Part shown: positions 36,954 through 47,390 of the stretch, one piece after another
Numbering within the stretch: position 1 is the stretch's first letter
Layout: each line of letters begins with the position of its first letter
Assembly: GCA_019279435.1 (NCBI GenBank)
Contig: JAAALK010000283.1
Coordinates: forward strand, 62,602,642 to 62,666,641
Source: Zizania palustris
Lineage: Eukaryota; Streptophyta; Magnoliopsida; Poales; Poaceae
Length of the DNA stretch: 64,000 bases
Direction of reading: 5' to 3'
Position numbers and translations under genes: made by a program
Notes under the pieces: generated by a model
Databases searched by the model: none
Told to the model about the DNA's origin: nothing
What the model saw: the letters and a program-made list of their open reading frames with translations, nothing else

Positions 36954-38469
36954 CTAGTGAGAGGCCCGTGCGTTGCAACGGATGCATAATTTTAATGGCA
37001 ATATATTTAGAACATGATATATTTGTCGAACACATTTGTTTAGTAATATTGCGACGATAAGAAACAAAGTAATATATTATTCTTCAGAACAATACATTTG
37101 TGTTTCTCATGTAATAATTGGAGAATGTCACGATAATTAGGTTTGCAATGATGGTATTATTACTCATAGGAAATGAACATCTCATAAGCAGATAAGCTAG
37201 AGATAAATCAGGTTTAAACCATGCACATCCTATATCAGATTCATGAACCAGATGTGCCTAAATGCTACAGCATAAAAATTTAGATAGGTACAACAGTGGT
37301 ATCATTAGCAGTAAGAAATAAAAACAGTTCATTAAGAAACAAAAAACAATTATTTTCTAATATGGTTCAAATTTAATCGAAAAAATATAAACTTAATAAG
37401 GTGGATGAACAAAATTATGATTAAACAGTGGTTGCACAGCGAAATTCTTAAACAAAATAGCACATGTTTAATCAGCATAAAAATCAGTAAAATTATTCTG
37501 AATTTTTAATGACTTCAAAAATTTCACTCTCTAATTTAAATAAGACGTTGGTCTTATAAAAATCAGGAAACATCATAGAAAAGCTCTAAAAATTCTCATA
37601 AAATTCAGAATAATACTACTGAATGTGATGAAATTTACAAAATTATACCCGCATCAATCTTTATTTTATCTGATTTTTGGGCATTTTTCTTATTTTCCAG
37701 AGGATAAATAAAACAATAAATCAATTTTCCACTCCCCCGGCACGAGAGCGATAGCGGCGAGCGCGAGCGGCGAGCCGTGCGACGCGGCGGAGCGGCGCGC
37801 GGCGGCGGCCACCGGCGGTCGGCCGCCACCGGCTAGCTCGCCGGAGCACCGCGCTCACCCTCGGGTGAGCGGGGCTCCGTCGAGCTAGCCCGGGCGGCCA
37901 AAACCCGAGGTCCCGAGAGGGTTCGCTAGTCGCTTCCCGGCCTCCGGCGAGCGGCGGCGCGGCGGCAGAGGGGTCCCGGCGAGCGGCGGCGCCACGCCCC
38001 GAGAGCGAAGGTGAGCCCGACCCCTCACTATTAGTTTAGGGTTAGGGTTAGGGCCTAACCCTAACCTTCGGTTTTTTTATTTTGATGTTCTGATTTCCTC
38101 TTCTCTCTTACCCGAAGGTGGACCCTGCCCAAGTGAGCGGCGGCGCGACGACCCGACGGCGGTGCGGGCGAGCGGCGGCGAGCGACGGTGAGCGGCGTTA
38201 GGGTAGGGTAGGGTCTGAGCAGAGGGAGAGAGAAGAGGGGAGGGGGGCGCGCGGTCGAGGCGGGGGAGGGGGGCGCACGGTCGAGGCGGGGGAGGTCGCC
38301 TTGGTCCTGGCGGTTGCGTTGCACGCGGGTGCGCGTGGACTGTTGGCGTGCTGCGCGCGGACGGGAGGGTGGCGCGCTGCGCGCGGACGGGAGGGAGGCG
38401 CGCGCCGGGAGACGCGCGCGCGGCGCGCGGAGCGGACGGACGAGTAAGTCCCCGCATTATATTTGTTAA
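36954..38469 (-). mobile_element. Helitron-like element, copy 1 (intact 3' terminus)
   Basis: Read on the minus strand, the end at 36954 is CCGTTGCAACGCACGGG..CTCACTAG followed by T. It matches the maize-type Helitron 3' consensus (CGTtgcAACGCACG..CTAG) as I recall it, including the palindromic CGTTGCAACG before CTAG. The likely 5' terminus near 38469 is decayed (TCTTAACAAATATAA) but is followed by the same gacttactcgtccgtcc block seen behind the good 5' end at 40259. The GC-rich interior 37735-38450 has low-complexity frames only. No Rep/helicase gene, so non-autonomous. Confidence 0.6.
38036..38066. repeat. Telomere-like inverted repeat
   Basis: Three units of plant telomere type (ttTAGGG) run into their own reverse complement (..ttagggcctaaccctaacc), a head-to-head 30-bp palindrome inside Helitron copy 1. 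It is too short to be a telomere fusion relic with confidence. Confidence 0.6.
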
Positions 38470-38483
38470 GATTGTTTATTAGG

Positions 38484-38657
38484 AAAATAATTAATTGTCT
38501 ATCATATAGTAGTTATAATAATTAAATTTTTATACAAATAATATAACATATTATGTTAATAAAACCAGCTTCGTCGATATACATACGCCATTAACTATTT
38601 ATTTTTCATTAGGAAATTAATTAACTGTCTATCATATAGTAGTTATAATAATTAAGA
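38484..38657 (+). repeat. Direct repeat of a 40-bp AT-rich unit
   Basis: The unit tctatcatatagtagttata with flanking ttaatt and ataatta appears at about 38484-38523 and again at about 38618-38657, in the spacer between two Helitron-like copies. Probably a local duplication. Confidence 0.7.
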
Positions 38658-38934
38658 AGTGTATTTAATAAAATATCACTTGTATTAACTATTTATTTAT
38701 ATATTTTAATGATTAATTCGGTGGATTCTCTACCACTTAAAAATATTTATAGATGTGAAAGATAGCCCCACAAAAAATATTTTTTCTGTATAAAATATAA
38801 CGATGGTTTGGTGTGGGTGATGTCAGCGGATCTTCCCATGGATTCTGGTGGGCCCGGCCCATGAGAGTGGACCGGAAGACAGGTGCAGCGAGGAACATGA
38901 TGCGTAAGAGCATTTCATGCATGTCCTTTTCAAC

Positions 38935-39499
38935 ATAATTTTATTTTTAATGACAAAGAATTATTTAGAACATAGTTTATTCAAACGTTGTTTAGTAATA
39001 TCATGATGATAAAAAGAATATTACAAGTGCTATTATATATTTATAATTATAAACATGACATAAAATTACATAAAAATGGATGTGAAATTCATATTACAAA
39101 GTTCCTTTCATCTAAGAAAAGGATATTTCTAGAATTTATAGTGAATCTAACGAAGCATATGTAAAATTCATAGTTTTACTTGATTTTTTAGAAATTGAAA
39201 GAACTTTGTGTAAAATTTATGTTTCTGTGTGATTTTTCAAAAATCTAAGGATTTTTTACACAAAATTCGTGCATCTGCGCAAAATACAAAAATTAAAGGA
39301 TTAAAATACAAAAATATAATTTTTTTCTTTTTCTTTTATTCTTTTTATTCTTCTTCTCGTGCGGAGGACGCGCCGTGGGCGGGGGACGCGCCGTGGTGCG
39401 TGTGGGGGGAGAGGACAGTTGCGTATTTGTGCGGGCGTGGGACGAACGAATTTCATGCTATCGTGCGGTCGAATGAGTAGCTGCTTTAATTAGTAGAGA
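38935..39499 (-). mobile_element. Helitron-like element, copy 2 (intact 5' terminus)
   Basis: On the minus strand A then TCTCTACTAATTAA starts at 39499, matching the grass Helitron 5' form TCTMTAYTA. The distal part at 38937-39010 is homologous to the 3' subterminal part of copy 1 (36984-37060), but the CTAG end has decayed. The interior (39230-39400) matches copy 3, including a T-rich stretch and a GC-rich block. Non-coding. An alternative is that this 5' end pairs with the CTAG at 36954, giving one 2.55-kb element. Confidence 0.55.
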
Positions 39500-39839
39500 T
39501 TTGTTTGAATTTTATTTTTGGATGTAAATAATTTTAAATATATTTGTTTTTAATAGAGCCCCTAAATTGAAGTATGTAATGTTCCTTAAAATAGAGAGCA
39601 AAAAAAATTAATTTTGGGATCTTTTATTTTTTAGAGTCATTTATAGTATTTGTTGAAAATGATTTTTTAATTCTAAATGAAACTGTTTTTAGTAATCTAT
39701 TTTTTTTTGCGATAAGAACAGTGCAAACTTCAGTTGTTATTCATCTGACCTAGACTTTCTAGGTGGTAAAGATAAAAAAATTGTAATTTTATGTATGTGC
39801 GTTGGACATGTTAGTAACACTTGTTCGTATAGACTATTA

Positions 39840-40259
39840 TAGTCAGAGAGGTCTGTGCTTTGCAACAGAATCTTATTTTATAATAGGTTTTTTATTTCCG
39901 CGCAAAATACATAAATTAAAAGACTAAAATATAAATACAATTTTCTTTTTCTGGTTTTTTATTTACTTTTTTATTCTTTTTCCTTTTTTTCTTTTTTTTT
40001 TCTTTTCCTCTTTTCTTCTTTTTTTTCTCACGCAATGAATCACATGCATGCAAGGGGCGGGCGGTTGCACAGCGGGCGGGGCGCGCACGTCGCGCTTTGA
40101 TGGCCGGGCGGTTGCACCGGTTTCCGGTTTTTTTAGGGCGGTTGCACCGGTTTTTTTAGGGTATAAATTTTGATTGGTTTTTTATGGGAAGTGAGAGGTG
40201 CGCTGTACGGAGAGGAAGGGCGGACGGACGAGTAAGTCGCCGCTTTATAATAGTAGAGA
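39840..40259 (-). mobile_element. Helitron-like element, copy 3
   Basis: On the minus strand A then TCTCTACTATTATA starts at 40259, with the gacttactcgtccgtcc block behind it. Near 39840 the 3' end TGTTGCAAAGCACAGACCTC..CTGACTA is a decayed form of the terminus at 36954. About 420 bp, non-coding, same orientation as copies 1 and 2. Confidence 0.6.
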
Positions 40260-41532
40260 TATATATATATATATATCAAATTAAATCGGACAGAAGTTTG
40301 AAATTCGGATTGGATTGTTCCCACCCACATGAAACTTAACCCGCGTTTCAAATTTCGAAATCTAAAACGAGAAGAAATTAAAAGAGAAGACAAAGAAGAC
40401 AAATCATGTGCGCTCTGTGGTGTTTGGTGCAGTGGTGCGGTAGGGTATGTATGTAGGGGCCGAGCCGAATACATCGAGTGCGTGTACAGTTCGCGCCGCG
40501 AATCCATTTCTGAAGCTTCCGGTGTCCTGGCCCCGCTGCAAGCTCTTGACTTAGAGTCCGTTTAGTAGGGCTTCAACTTTAATGGGAAGCTTACGTAGTG
40601 CTTAGAGAAAAAAACGGTTTTTTTCATCGTGAATGCTTAACGTAGGAGTCTGCTGTTTACTGTCGGGTGCTAGTGAGGGTGCTAGTGAGTGCTAATCAAA
40701 ATAATTTCAATCATGTATGGCTAGTAAAGTAAGTGTAGCAATAAATCAACTAACAAATATAACAATACTAGATATTTTTGCATTGGAACATAGTGCTCTT
40801 AACAAAGATGCTTAATTTTTTTCTTATGCTAAGCACTTGCATTAGCGCTAACATAGGGCTTCAGCTATAGTTTATTTATCCTGTGAAGCGGGGGTTAAGG
40901 CAAACTGAAAAAAAATTAGTTTAGTTTTTCGGTTTTAACCAATTATATGCTACGACACTCTTTTAAATTTCCATTTGGTATAATAATATAATTTAGATAA
41001 AATTAAAATTACATCGTAATTTAATATATATCAGCTTGTCCTGATATAAATATTACATGTTGCAAACTTCTTCGGTTTTAGATAGAATTAAAACTACGTA
41101 ACAATTCAGTATATATATCAACTTAATTATCAAAATATAAACATTAAATTTTTTTAAATTCTTCGTTTTTCTTCTGTTGTTCGGTTTTCAGCCTAAAAAC
41201 CGATCGAACCAAAAATCAAATTTCGTTAAAATTAAGACCATTTAAAAATCTACACAGGCTTACGGTTGGGTTCAAGCTTCAATTCGATTTATTTTTTCCC
41301 ACTCCGCTGCACGTACCGAACCTATTCAACACACCATATACACGTTTCCAACCGGAGATTGACAGTGACCCAATGCAATGCAATGCAAGCAAGCAAATCC
41401 ATCTGGATTTGGCAGGGATTCTAATTTCTAATTAGATAGACACTATGCATGCATGACGATCGAGTTGGTGACTGCCATACGTAGTATACTCTCCACTGGA
41501 TGCTTCTTAGTTTTAAATTTTAGTTTTGTTAT
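40260..41532. other. Intergenic, no gene seen
   Basis: A short (AT)n run follows 40258. The part 40555-40880 has the look of a MITE (cgtttagtagggcttcaac.. and ..catagggcttcagc), but these ends are in direct orientation and I do not call it. The rest is AT-rich, non-coding. Confidence 0.4.
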
Positions 41533-41670
41533 GGTCCCGTTTGGCTTCCTAGACTAAAGTTCAGCCTCTGTCACATCAGATGTTCGAATACTACTAAGAA
41601 GGACTAAACGTAAGCTAATTAGAAAACTAATTGCAGAACCCCTAAGCTAATTCGCGAGATGAATCTATTA

Positions 41671-41866
41671 GGGTATGTTTGTTTCAGCGTCTGGTAGCTG
41701 CAACTACTTCTAGAATCTGAAGCTGAAATAAACAGTTCAGATTCTAAACTCAGATTGTAAGAATCAGTAGCTGCAGAATCTGAAAATGAACTAGAATTCA
41801 GAAGTTGGAAAACACCAGCTACATACTCAGACTAGCTAGCTACCAGAAGCTGAAACAAACATGTCC
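41671..41866. mobile_element. Tourist-like MITE, TIR ..ATGTTTGTTTCAGC
   Basis: The ends GGGTATGTTTGTTTCAGCG (with tctggtagct) and, reversed, GGACATGTTTGTTTCAGCT form a TIR of about 29 bp. The flanks are TTA and TAA, near the TTA preference of PIF/Harbinger elements. A related copy is at 60773-60974. Non-coding, 196 bp. Confidence 0.65.
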
Positions 41867-43278
41867 TAAACCTAATCAGTTTATGATTTAACAATGTAGT
41901 GCTACAGTAAAAATGTGCCAATGATGGATTAATAAATAGACTTAATAGATTCATCTCATTTATTAGGCTAGAGATTTTGTAATTACACTACAAGAAAACA
42001 TAAAATTTTCGTCAGCTTTTTTAATTTCCGTCGGCTTTTCCGAAAGCCGACGGGAGTTAATTAACTTCCGTCGGCTTTTCACAGTGGCCGACGGAAGATA
42101 GGTTGGACTTTTTCGCGGCCGATCAGATCCCATAACTTCCGTCGGTCAGCATTAAAGCCGACGGAAGTTAGCTAAAACTTCCGTCAGCTTTAATGATGGC
42201 CGACGGAAGTTAGGGGGTTTTTCCCCAATCGCGCGCGCGTACAGGGAGACCTAACTCCCTGTACGCGCCCACTGCACACCGCCCGCCGCCGCCTTTCACG
42301 CCCAGCCCGCGCCGCCGCCACCGCCCCGCCCGCCGCCCGCCCGCCGCCTCCCGCCGCCCCGACCACCAGCCTTCGGCCCACGCCGCCGCCCGCCTCGCGC
42401 CTGCGCCACCGCCCGCCCCCGGCGCCCCGTGCCACCGCGCCGGCCGCCGCCCCGTCGCGCCCCCTCCGGCCAGCGCCCGCGCCACCCGCGGTCGCGCCCC
42501 GTCCCGGCTAGCGCCGCCCTCCGCTGCTCCCCCTCCCGGCCAGCGGCCCGCCGGCAACCGCCCCGTGCCACCCGTCGTCGCGCCCCCTCCCGGCCAGCAG
42601 CCCGCCGGCCACCGCCCCGTGCAGCCCGCCGCCCGCACCCTCCCGGCCGTCATCGCCCCCTTTCGGCCGCCGCCCCCTGGTCGTCGCCGCCGCCGCCCGT
42701 CGTCGCCGCCCGTCGTCGCCGCCCATCTCGTGTCCAACGAAGTTTTTTTCGGCTTTTTTTCACTTTTTATTTGTGAATTATGTGTCACATAAATTGTTAA
42801 TGTGTTATTAGAAGATATATGTCACCCAAGATAAATTTTTAATGTGTTATTTTTTCACTTTTTATTTGTGAATTGTGTGTCACATAAATTGTTAAGGTTA
42901 GAAGATATGTGTCACATACATATATATATAGTTGTTAAGGTTAGAAGATATGTGATTTTACGTATGTTTCACACTTTTAAATATGTTTCATATATATGCG
43001 ATGTTTTATTTTCATATGCAATATATGTTGTGATATTATGTATATATGATTCTAATTATATTATTCTACATATGCATATAGTTTTAATGATTTCATTGGG
43101 TGATTAGTATTATATCTATATATACTTTATTATATATATTCCTTTTCGTATGCAATTTTTTATTTGACAACAACGTAGATAGTGTAACAAAACCTATGCG
43201 TCACCCGTTCGGACCAACATGTCTCACACGTGTCATGCGTGTGAGATGTGTAGGTCCGGAATTGTCCCTTTTTGGACA

Positions 43279-43475
43279 GCCTCAGAGTGGGCGACAAAGC
43301 GTGGTTTTATGATGAGTCATGAGTCCGAATGGGATTTCAGTAACATAACCTTGTTGTTCTCCATTGCACCACTATCAGGCGTGCAATTGGAGAACAACGG
43401 AGTTATGCTGCTAAAATTTCGTTCGGACTCATGGCTCGTCATAAATACCATGTTTTGTCGGTCACTCTTGGGTGG
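43279..43475. repeat. Long inverted repeat upstream of the transposase frame
   Basis: The left arm (about 43279-43369) and right arm (about 43381-43475) pair over about 90 bp, with a loop of about 10 bases (cactatcaggc). For example, tgttgttctccattgcac faces gtgcaattggagaacaac, and catgagtccgaa faces ttcggactcatg. A second, smaller hairpin (cggaccaacatgtctcacacg / cgtgtgagatgtgtaggtccg) lies at 43208-43259. A transcript from here would fold into a near-perfect stem. Confidence 0.8.
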
Positions 43476-43502
43476 GTTTAGGACCTATCTTTTCCTATAG
43501 AC

Positions 43503-43888
43503 CATGGTTGTCATGGCGTCGACTAGGCGTCCCGGCCGCCACTGCTTCCCCTCCCCTTGCGAGTTACGCCGCCGCCTGCCTCTGTCCCTTGCGCCGCCGG
43601 CCGCGGGCTCTGCTTCCCCTTGCGCCGCCGGCCGCCCGGCCGCCTCTGCTTCCCCTCCGTTGTCTGCTTCGCCCTCCCCTGCTCCCTCGCCGCCGCAGCA
43701 GCAGCAAGCAGGCAGTGCGTGAATCTTCTGGGCCGTGCGTGTAGGGTGTGGGGAGTTGGGCCTGATCTTCTAGGCCGTGCGTGAATCCTGTTATCCTGTA
43801 TGCTATGCCAATTTTTGATCGCCTAGGCGCCTAGGCGTCCAGTCGGTTCACTGGCGACTGGGTTCGCCGGGGCGCCGTGACAACCATG
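43503..43888. mobile_element. MULE-like MITE inserted in the CACTA element
   Basis: The ends ATGGTTGTCATGGCG (43504) and, reversed, ATGGTTGTCACGGCG (43887) are inverted repeats. CTATAGAC occurs on both sides (43495-43502, 43889-43896), an 8-9-bp target duplication. The interior is GC-rich, with Pro/Arg/Ala-rich frames that are compositional. A left end of related type is in dynamin intron 7 (16268). Confidence 0.65.
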
Positions 43889-43980
43889 CTATAGACATAG
43901 GCCCGTGGTACTTATGCATGATGCATTCTTGATTGAATGAATGTTTTGCCTATAGAATAGCTGAGGACGACCGACGGTGG

Positions 43981-45561
43981 ATGTATAGTGGTTGGATGAA
44001 AAGTGGAGCTCACACGAGGGAGTGGGTAATCAACGCTGAGAAATTTGTTGATCGTGCATTCGCTTTGACAACAAACACTCGCGCGAGGTGCCCATGCATG
44101 AAGTGCAGAAATTCTCGTTGGCAAGACAAGAGGACGTTGTCATTGCATATTTGCAAATATGGTTTCGTGCCAGGTTATGAAGTTTGGTCTTTTCACGGCG
44201 AGACAGGCCGTGAAAAAACGGTATTAGTAGTGGAAGAAGAAGATGATAGCATTGCTGACGATTGGATGGATGAGATGGTTGATGCTATACGACCGGAGTT
44301 TGAATCAAACCCCGAGAATCCTCCAACACCGGAGGTTCAAAAGTTTTTCGACATCCTTCGAGCTTCAGAAGAGCCATTGCATGAGCACACCACCGTAAGC
44401 GTTCTCGCTTTCGTGACTCGTATTATGGCTATTAAATCAAAGTTTGCATTTTCAAACAATTGTTATAAGGAGCTCTTGAATCTGATCAGCGATATCCTTC
44501 CTAAGAACCATAAGGTACCGAAAGACATGTACCAGTCAAAGAAAATGTTTTCTGCTCTCGGTATGGAGTATGAGAAGATTGATGTGTGCCGAGATAATTG
44601 TATGCTGTTCTGGAAAGAACATAGTAATGAGGTGAAATGCTTAAAATGTGGTAAACCGAGATTCGTAGAGGTCGTAAATGAAGACGGAGAGAAGATGATG
44701 ACAGAGGTTGCTCATAAGCAACTTCGTTACACGCCTCTTACACCTCGGGTGAAACGATTGTTTCTCTCAAAGAAAACCGCTAGACATATGCGATGGCATA
44801 AAGAAGGTGTACGTGAGAATAATCAAGTAATGGTGCACCCATCTGATGGTGCGGCATGGAAGGCTCTAGATGATTTTGATGCAGACTTTGCTAGTGATGC
44901 AAGGAATGTTCGCATCGGGTTGGCAACTGATGGATTCACGCCTTTCAATGTAACGGCATCGTCGTACTCTTGTTGGCCTGTGTTTGCTATTCCATACAAC
45001 CTTCCACCTTCGTTTTGTATGAAATATGAATTTATGTTCCTGTGTCTCATTATACCCGGTCCAGAGCATCCTAGAACACGACTAAACGTGATGCTGAAGC
45101 CCTTAATTGAAGAGTTGAAACAATTGTGGAAAGGAGTTGAAGGATATGACTATGACCAAAAGCAAAAATTCAATCTTTGAGTTGCGTATCTGTGGTCGGT
45201 CCACGATTTTCCGGCATACGATATTTTTTCTGGTTGGAGTTGTCATGGAAGGTTGACATGCCCGATATGTGCGAAGGACACAGATTGTTTCCGTCTGAAC
45301 TTCGGGGGAAAGATTTGTTACTTTGATTGCCATAGATGCTTTTTGCCCTTGAATCACCCATTTAGGTTACAGAGGAACAATTTCAAGAAGGACAGTATTG
45401 TTGTAAAGGGACCGCCAAGGCATTTAAATGGTAGAGAAATCGCTGATATGCTGAATGAGTTGGTCCTTAATAAAAATGAGGATGAATTTGTAGGATTCGG
45501 AACCAACATAATTGGACCCACATATGTGGCTTATGGGAACTGCCGTATGTCAAATCACTAA
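43981..45561 (+). pseudogene. CACTA transposase (TNPD type), N-terminal two thirds, broken
   Basis: A transposase-associated domain (MYSGWMKSG.., CPCMKCRN with the Cys pairs, GFVPGYEVWSFHGE; residues 1 to about 80 from the ATG at 43981) is followed by a Transposase_21 domain (KMFSALGMEYEKIDVCRDNC.., CLKCGKPR, and the LATDGFTPFN and PGPEHP stretches). A TGA at 45178-45180 interrupts the frame where related proteins have Arg (FNL-stop-VAYLW). The same frame then continues with CPICAKDTDCFRL to TAA at 45559-45561. The true continuation has shifted frame: a 1-nt loss near 45501-45504 moves the reading to the frame of 45567. Two lesions make this copy inactive. A codon TTG at 43933 opens the frame but the first ATG is 43981. 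Confidence 0.85.
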
Positions 45562-45566
45562 TTCTG

Positions 45567-46738
45567 ATGCACAACATTGATGTTATGCATCAGGAACGTA
45601 ATGTTAGTGAAAGCATTATAAGTACATGTATGGATTTTATTGACAGGACAAAAGATAATGTAAAGGCGAGAAGAGATTTAGCTGAGATTTGTAATCGACC
45701 AACCTTTGAGTTGACGAATAGTGGTGGCAATCCATGTGCCCCATTTTGTTTAAAACCTAAAGAAAAAAAACAAGTAATGAGGTGGTTGAAAAATTTGAAA
45801 TTCCCAGATGGTTACGCCGCGGGATTTAGAAGAGCTGTGAACTTGAAGACAGGGAAATTAAATGTATTAAAGAGTCACGATTACCACATAATAATGGAAA
45901 GACTCCTTCCTGTAATGTTTCGCGGGTACCTGAATGATGATGTGTGGAAGGCGTTAGCTGAGCTGAGCCATTTTTATAGACAACTTTGTGCGAAAGAAAT
46001 TAAGAAAGATATGATGGAGATGCTAGAGAAAGAGATCCCGGTGCTTTTATGTAAACTGGAAAAAATATTCCCTCCAAGGTTCTTCAATCCAATGCAACAT
46101 TTACTGGTTCATCTGCCATATGGAGTTATTGACTCGAGAGCGGTGAGAGCTCAGAAGTCAGCTCAGTCGTCGCAGAGATCCGTCGGAGTTGGCTCCAGCC
46201 GTCGTCGCTCTTCAGAAACCCTGGAGGTGGATCGGGTGAGGGAGGAAATGAGGCAGGAAATGAGGCAGGAAATGAGGCGACGCGACGAGTACTATACCAC
46301 CTGCTTAGCACAACAGCAGGCGATGATCCAAGTAAGTTTAGTTTGCAGTGTTGTAGTTAAAAAGTATTCAGAAATAGGTTTAGAACTAACTGATTACATT
46401 ACAACATGTGTAGCAACTAGCCCAGCAGCATGGTGGATTTGACATGTCCAATTTCCAACCACTACCTCCCCCGCCACCACCATTATATTCTACATCACCT
46501 GAGGTACCTCCTGACATATCGTTACTTCAGATACTTAAGTTAGTGTTTAGAAGAGTAGTTGAGTTAATTCATTTTCTAATTTTGTCTATTTCTTCAGACT
46601 TTCCGTACGCCTGGCCAGGATGGAGCCTCTCGGGTAAATGTGGATGAAGCGGGAGGCAGCGGCGGCACCCACGACCCAAATGTGGGTGAAGCGGGAGGCA
46701 GCGGCGGCACCCACGACCCAAATGTGGGTGATCAGTGA
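45567..46738 (+). CDS. Chimeric CACTA gene: transposase C-terminal piece joined to a second element protein tail
   Basis: The exon 45567-46331 starts MHNIDVMHQERNV, in fact the continuation of the TNPD frame (upstream codons read LPYVKSLIL), and runs through a DUF4218-like region (FPDGYAAGFRRAVN, LKSHDYHIIMERLLP). At HLPYG (about 46120) the similarity stops abruptly. What follows is a Ser/Arg- and Gln/Glu-rich coiled part with EMRQ repeats. GT/AG introns then lead to 46414-46503 (Gln/Pro-rich, PLPPPPPPLY) and 46598-46738 (two 14-residue repeats, stop TGA at 46736). The exons stay in phase (996 nt, 331 aa from this ATG). The tail resembles the second (ORF1/TNPA-side) protein of grass CACTA elements, so an internal deletion probably fused the two genes. 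Expression is unknown. Confidence 0.6.
46637..46738 (+). repeat. 42-bp tandem repeat coding for a Gly-rich 14-mer
   Basis: Two units of 42 bp (46637-46678, 46679-46720; they differ at one base, gtggat versus gtgggt) plus a partial third precede the stop. They encode NV(D/G)EAGGSGGTHDP. From 46740 to about 47000 follows a degenerate tgtgaat/ggatgtg minisatellite. Confidence 0.85.
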
Positions 46739-47390
46739 GTATGGATGTGTAGTGTGAATCTCGATGTGTTATGTGACTTTGTATGTGAATTTGAATGGTA
46801 TATGTGAATGCGGATGTATATTGTGACTTTGAATGTGAATTAAGTTGTGTTATGTGATTTTGGATGTGATGTGTGAAGTTTGGATGTGAGATGTGATTTT
46901 GGATGTTATATGTGAAGTTTGAATGTGATTTTGGATGTGAAATGTGAATTTAGATGTGTATTGTGAATGTGATTACAATTGTGGTTGGATGTGAGTGTGA
47001 GTAGGGGAACCAGGAAAAAACAAAAAAATACCAGCTAACTTCCGTCGGCTTTTACCATAGCCGACGAAAGTTAGCTGGTTTCGGCCACGTGGGCAGAAAG
47101 GCTAACTTCCGTCGGCTAGGGCCAAAGCCGACGGAAGTTAGCTGCCCCTAACTTTCGTCAGCCAGGCTGGCCGACGGAAGTTAGCGCCCCCTGCTGACGT
47201 GGCAGAGTTCGGGGCTAACTTCCGTCGGCCACGTAAAGCCGACGGAAGTTAGCTAACTTTCGTCGGCCGCCGATGGAAGTTAGTAGTGTTAGTTTTATAA
47301 TTAACCCATATTTAATCATTGTAATTAGTATCCAAACATCCGATGATGCGATAGAGAGCTATAAACTTTAGCCTAAGGAGCCAAGTTGCT

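Larger units (their letters stand above)
41986..47288 (+). mobile_element. Complete CACTA (En/Spm) transposon, TTA target duplication
   Basis: Starts CACTACAAGAAAA at 41986 and ends GTTAGTAGTG at 47288, with the 3-bp duplication TTA on both sides (41983-41985, 47289-47291). Subterminal arrays of cttccgtcggctttt and its complement aaagccgacggaagtt fill 42007-42210 and 47035-47285, as expected of transposase-binding repeats. Length is 5303 bp. Inside are a GC-rich low-complexity part (42230-42735), a large hairpin (43279-43475), a MULE-like insertion (43503-43888), a broken TNPD-type transposase and a chimeric 3' gene. It probably needs a partner element to move. Confidence 0.9.
41533..47390. 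mobile_element. MITE (about 360 bp) split by two later insertions
   Basis: The left end GGTCCCGTTTGGCTTCC..GACTAAAGTTC (41533) and right end ..ctttagcctaaggagccaag (to about 47388) are inverted repeats of a common grass MITE of about 350 bp. Its body is now in three pieces: 41533-41670, 41867-41985 and 47289-47390. It is interrupted first by the MITE at 41671-41866 and then by the CACTA element at 41986-47288. Removing both inserts leaves about 360 bp, the usual length. Confidence 0.65.

Noticed and set aside
42190..42788. Open frames of up to 192 codons in the CACTA left part
   Set aside because: Gly/Arg/Ala or Pro/Arg low-complexity in both directions, caused by the GC-rich repeat; no domain pattern.
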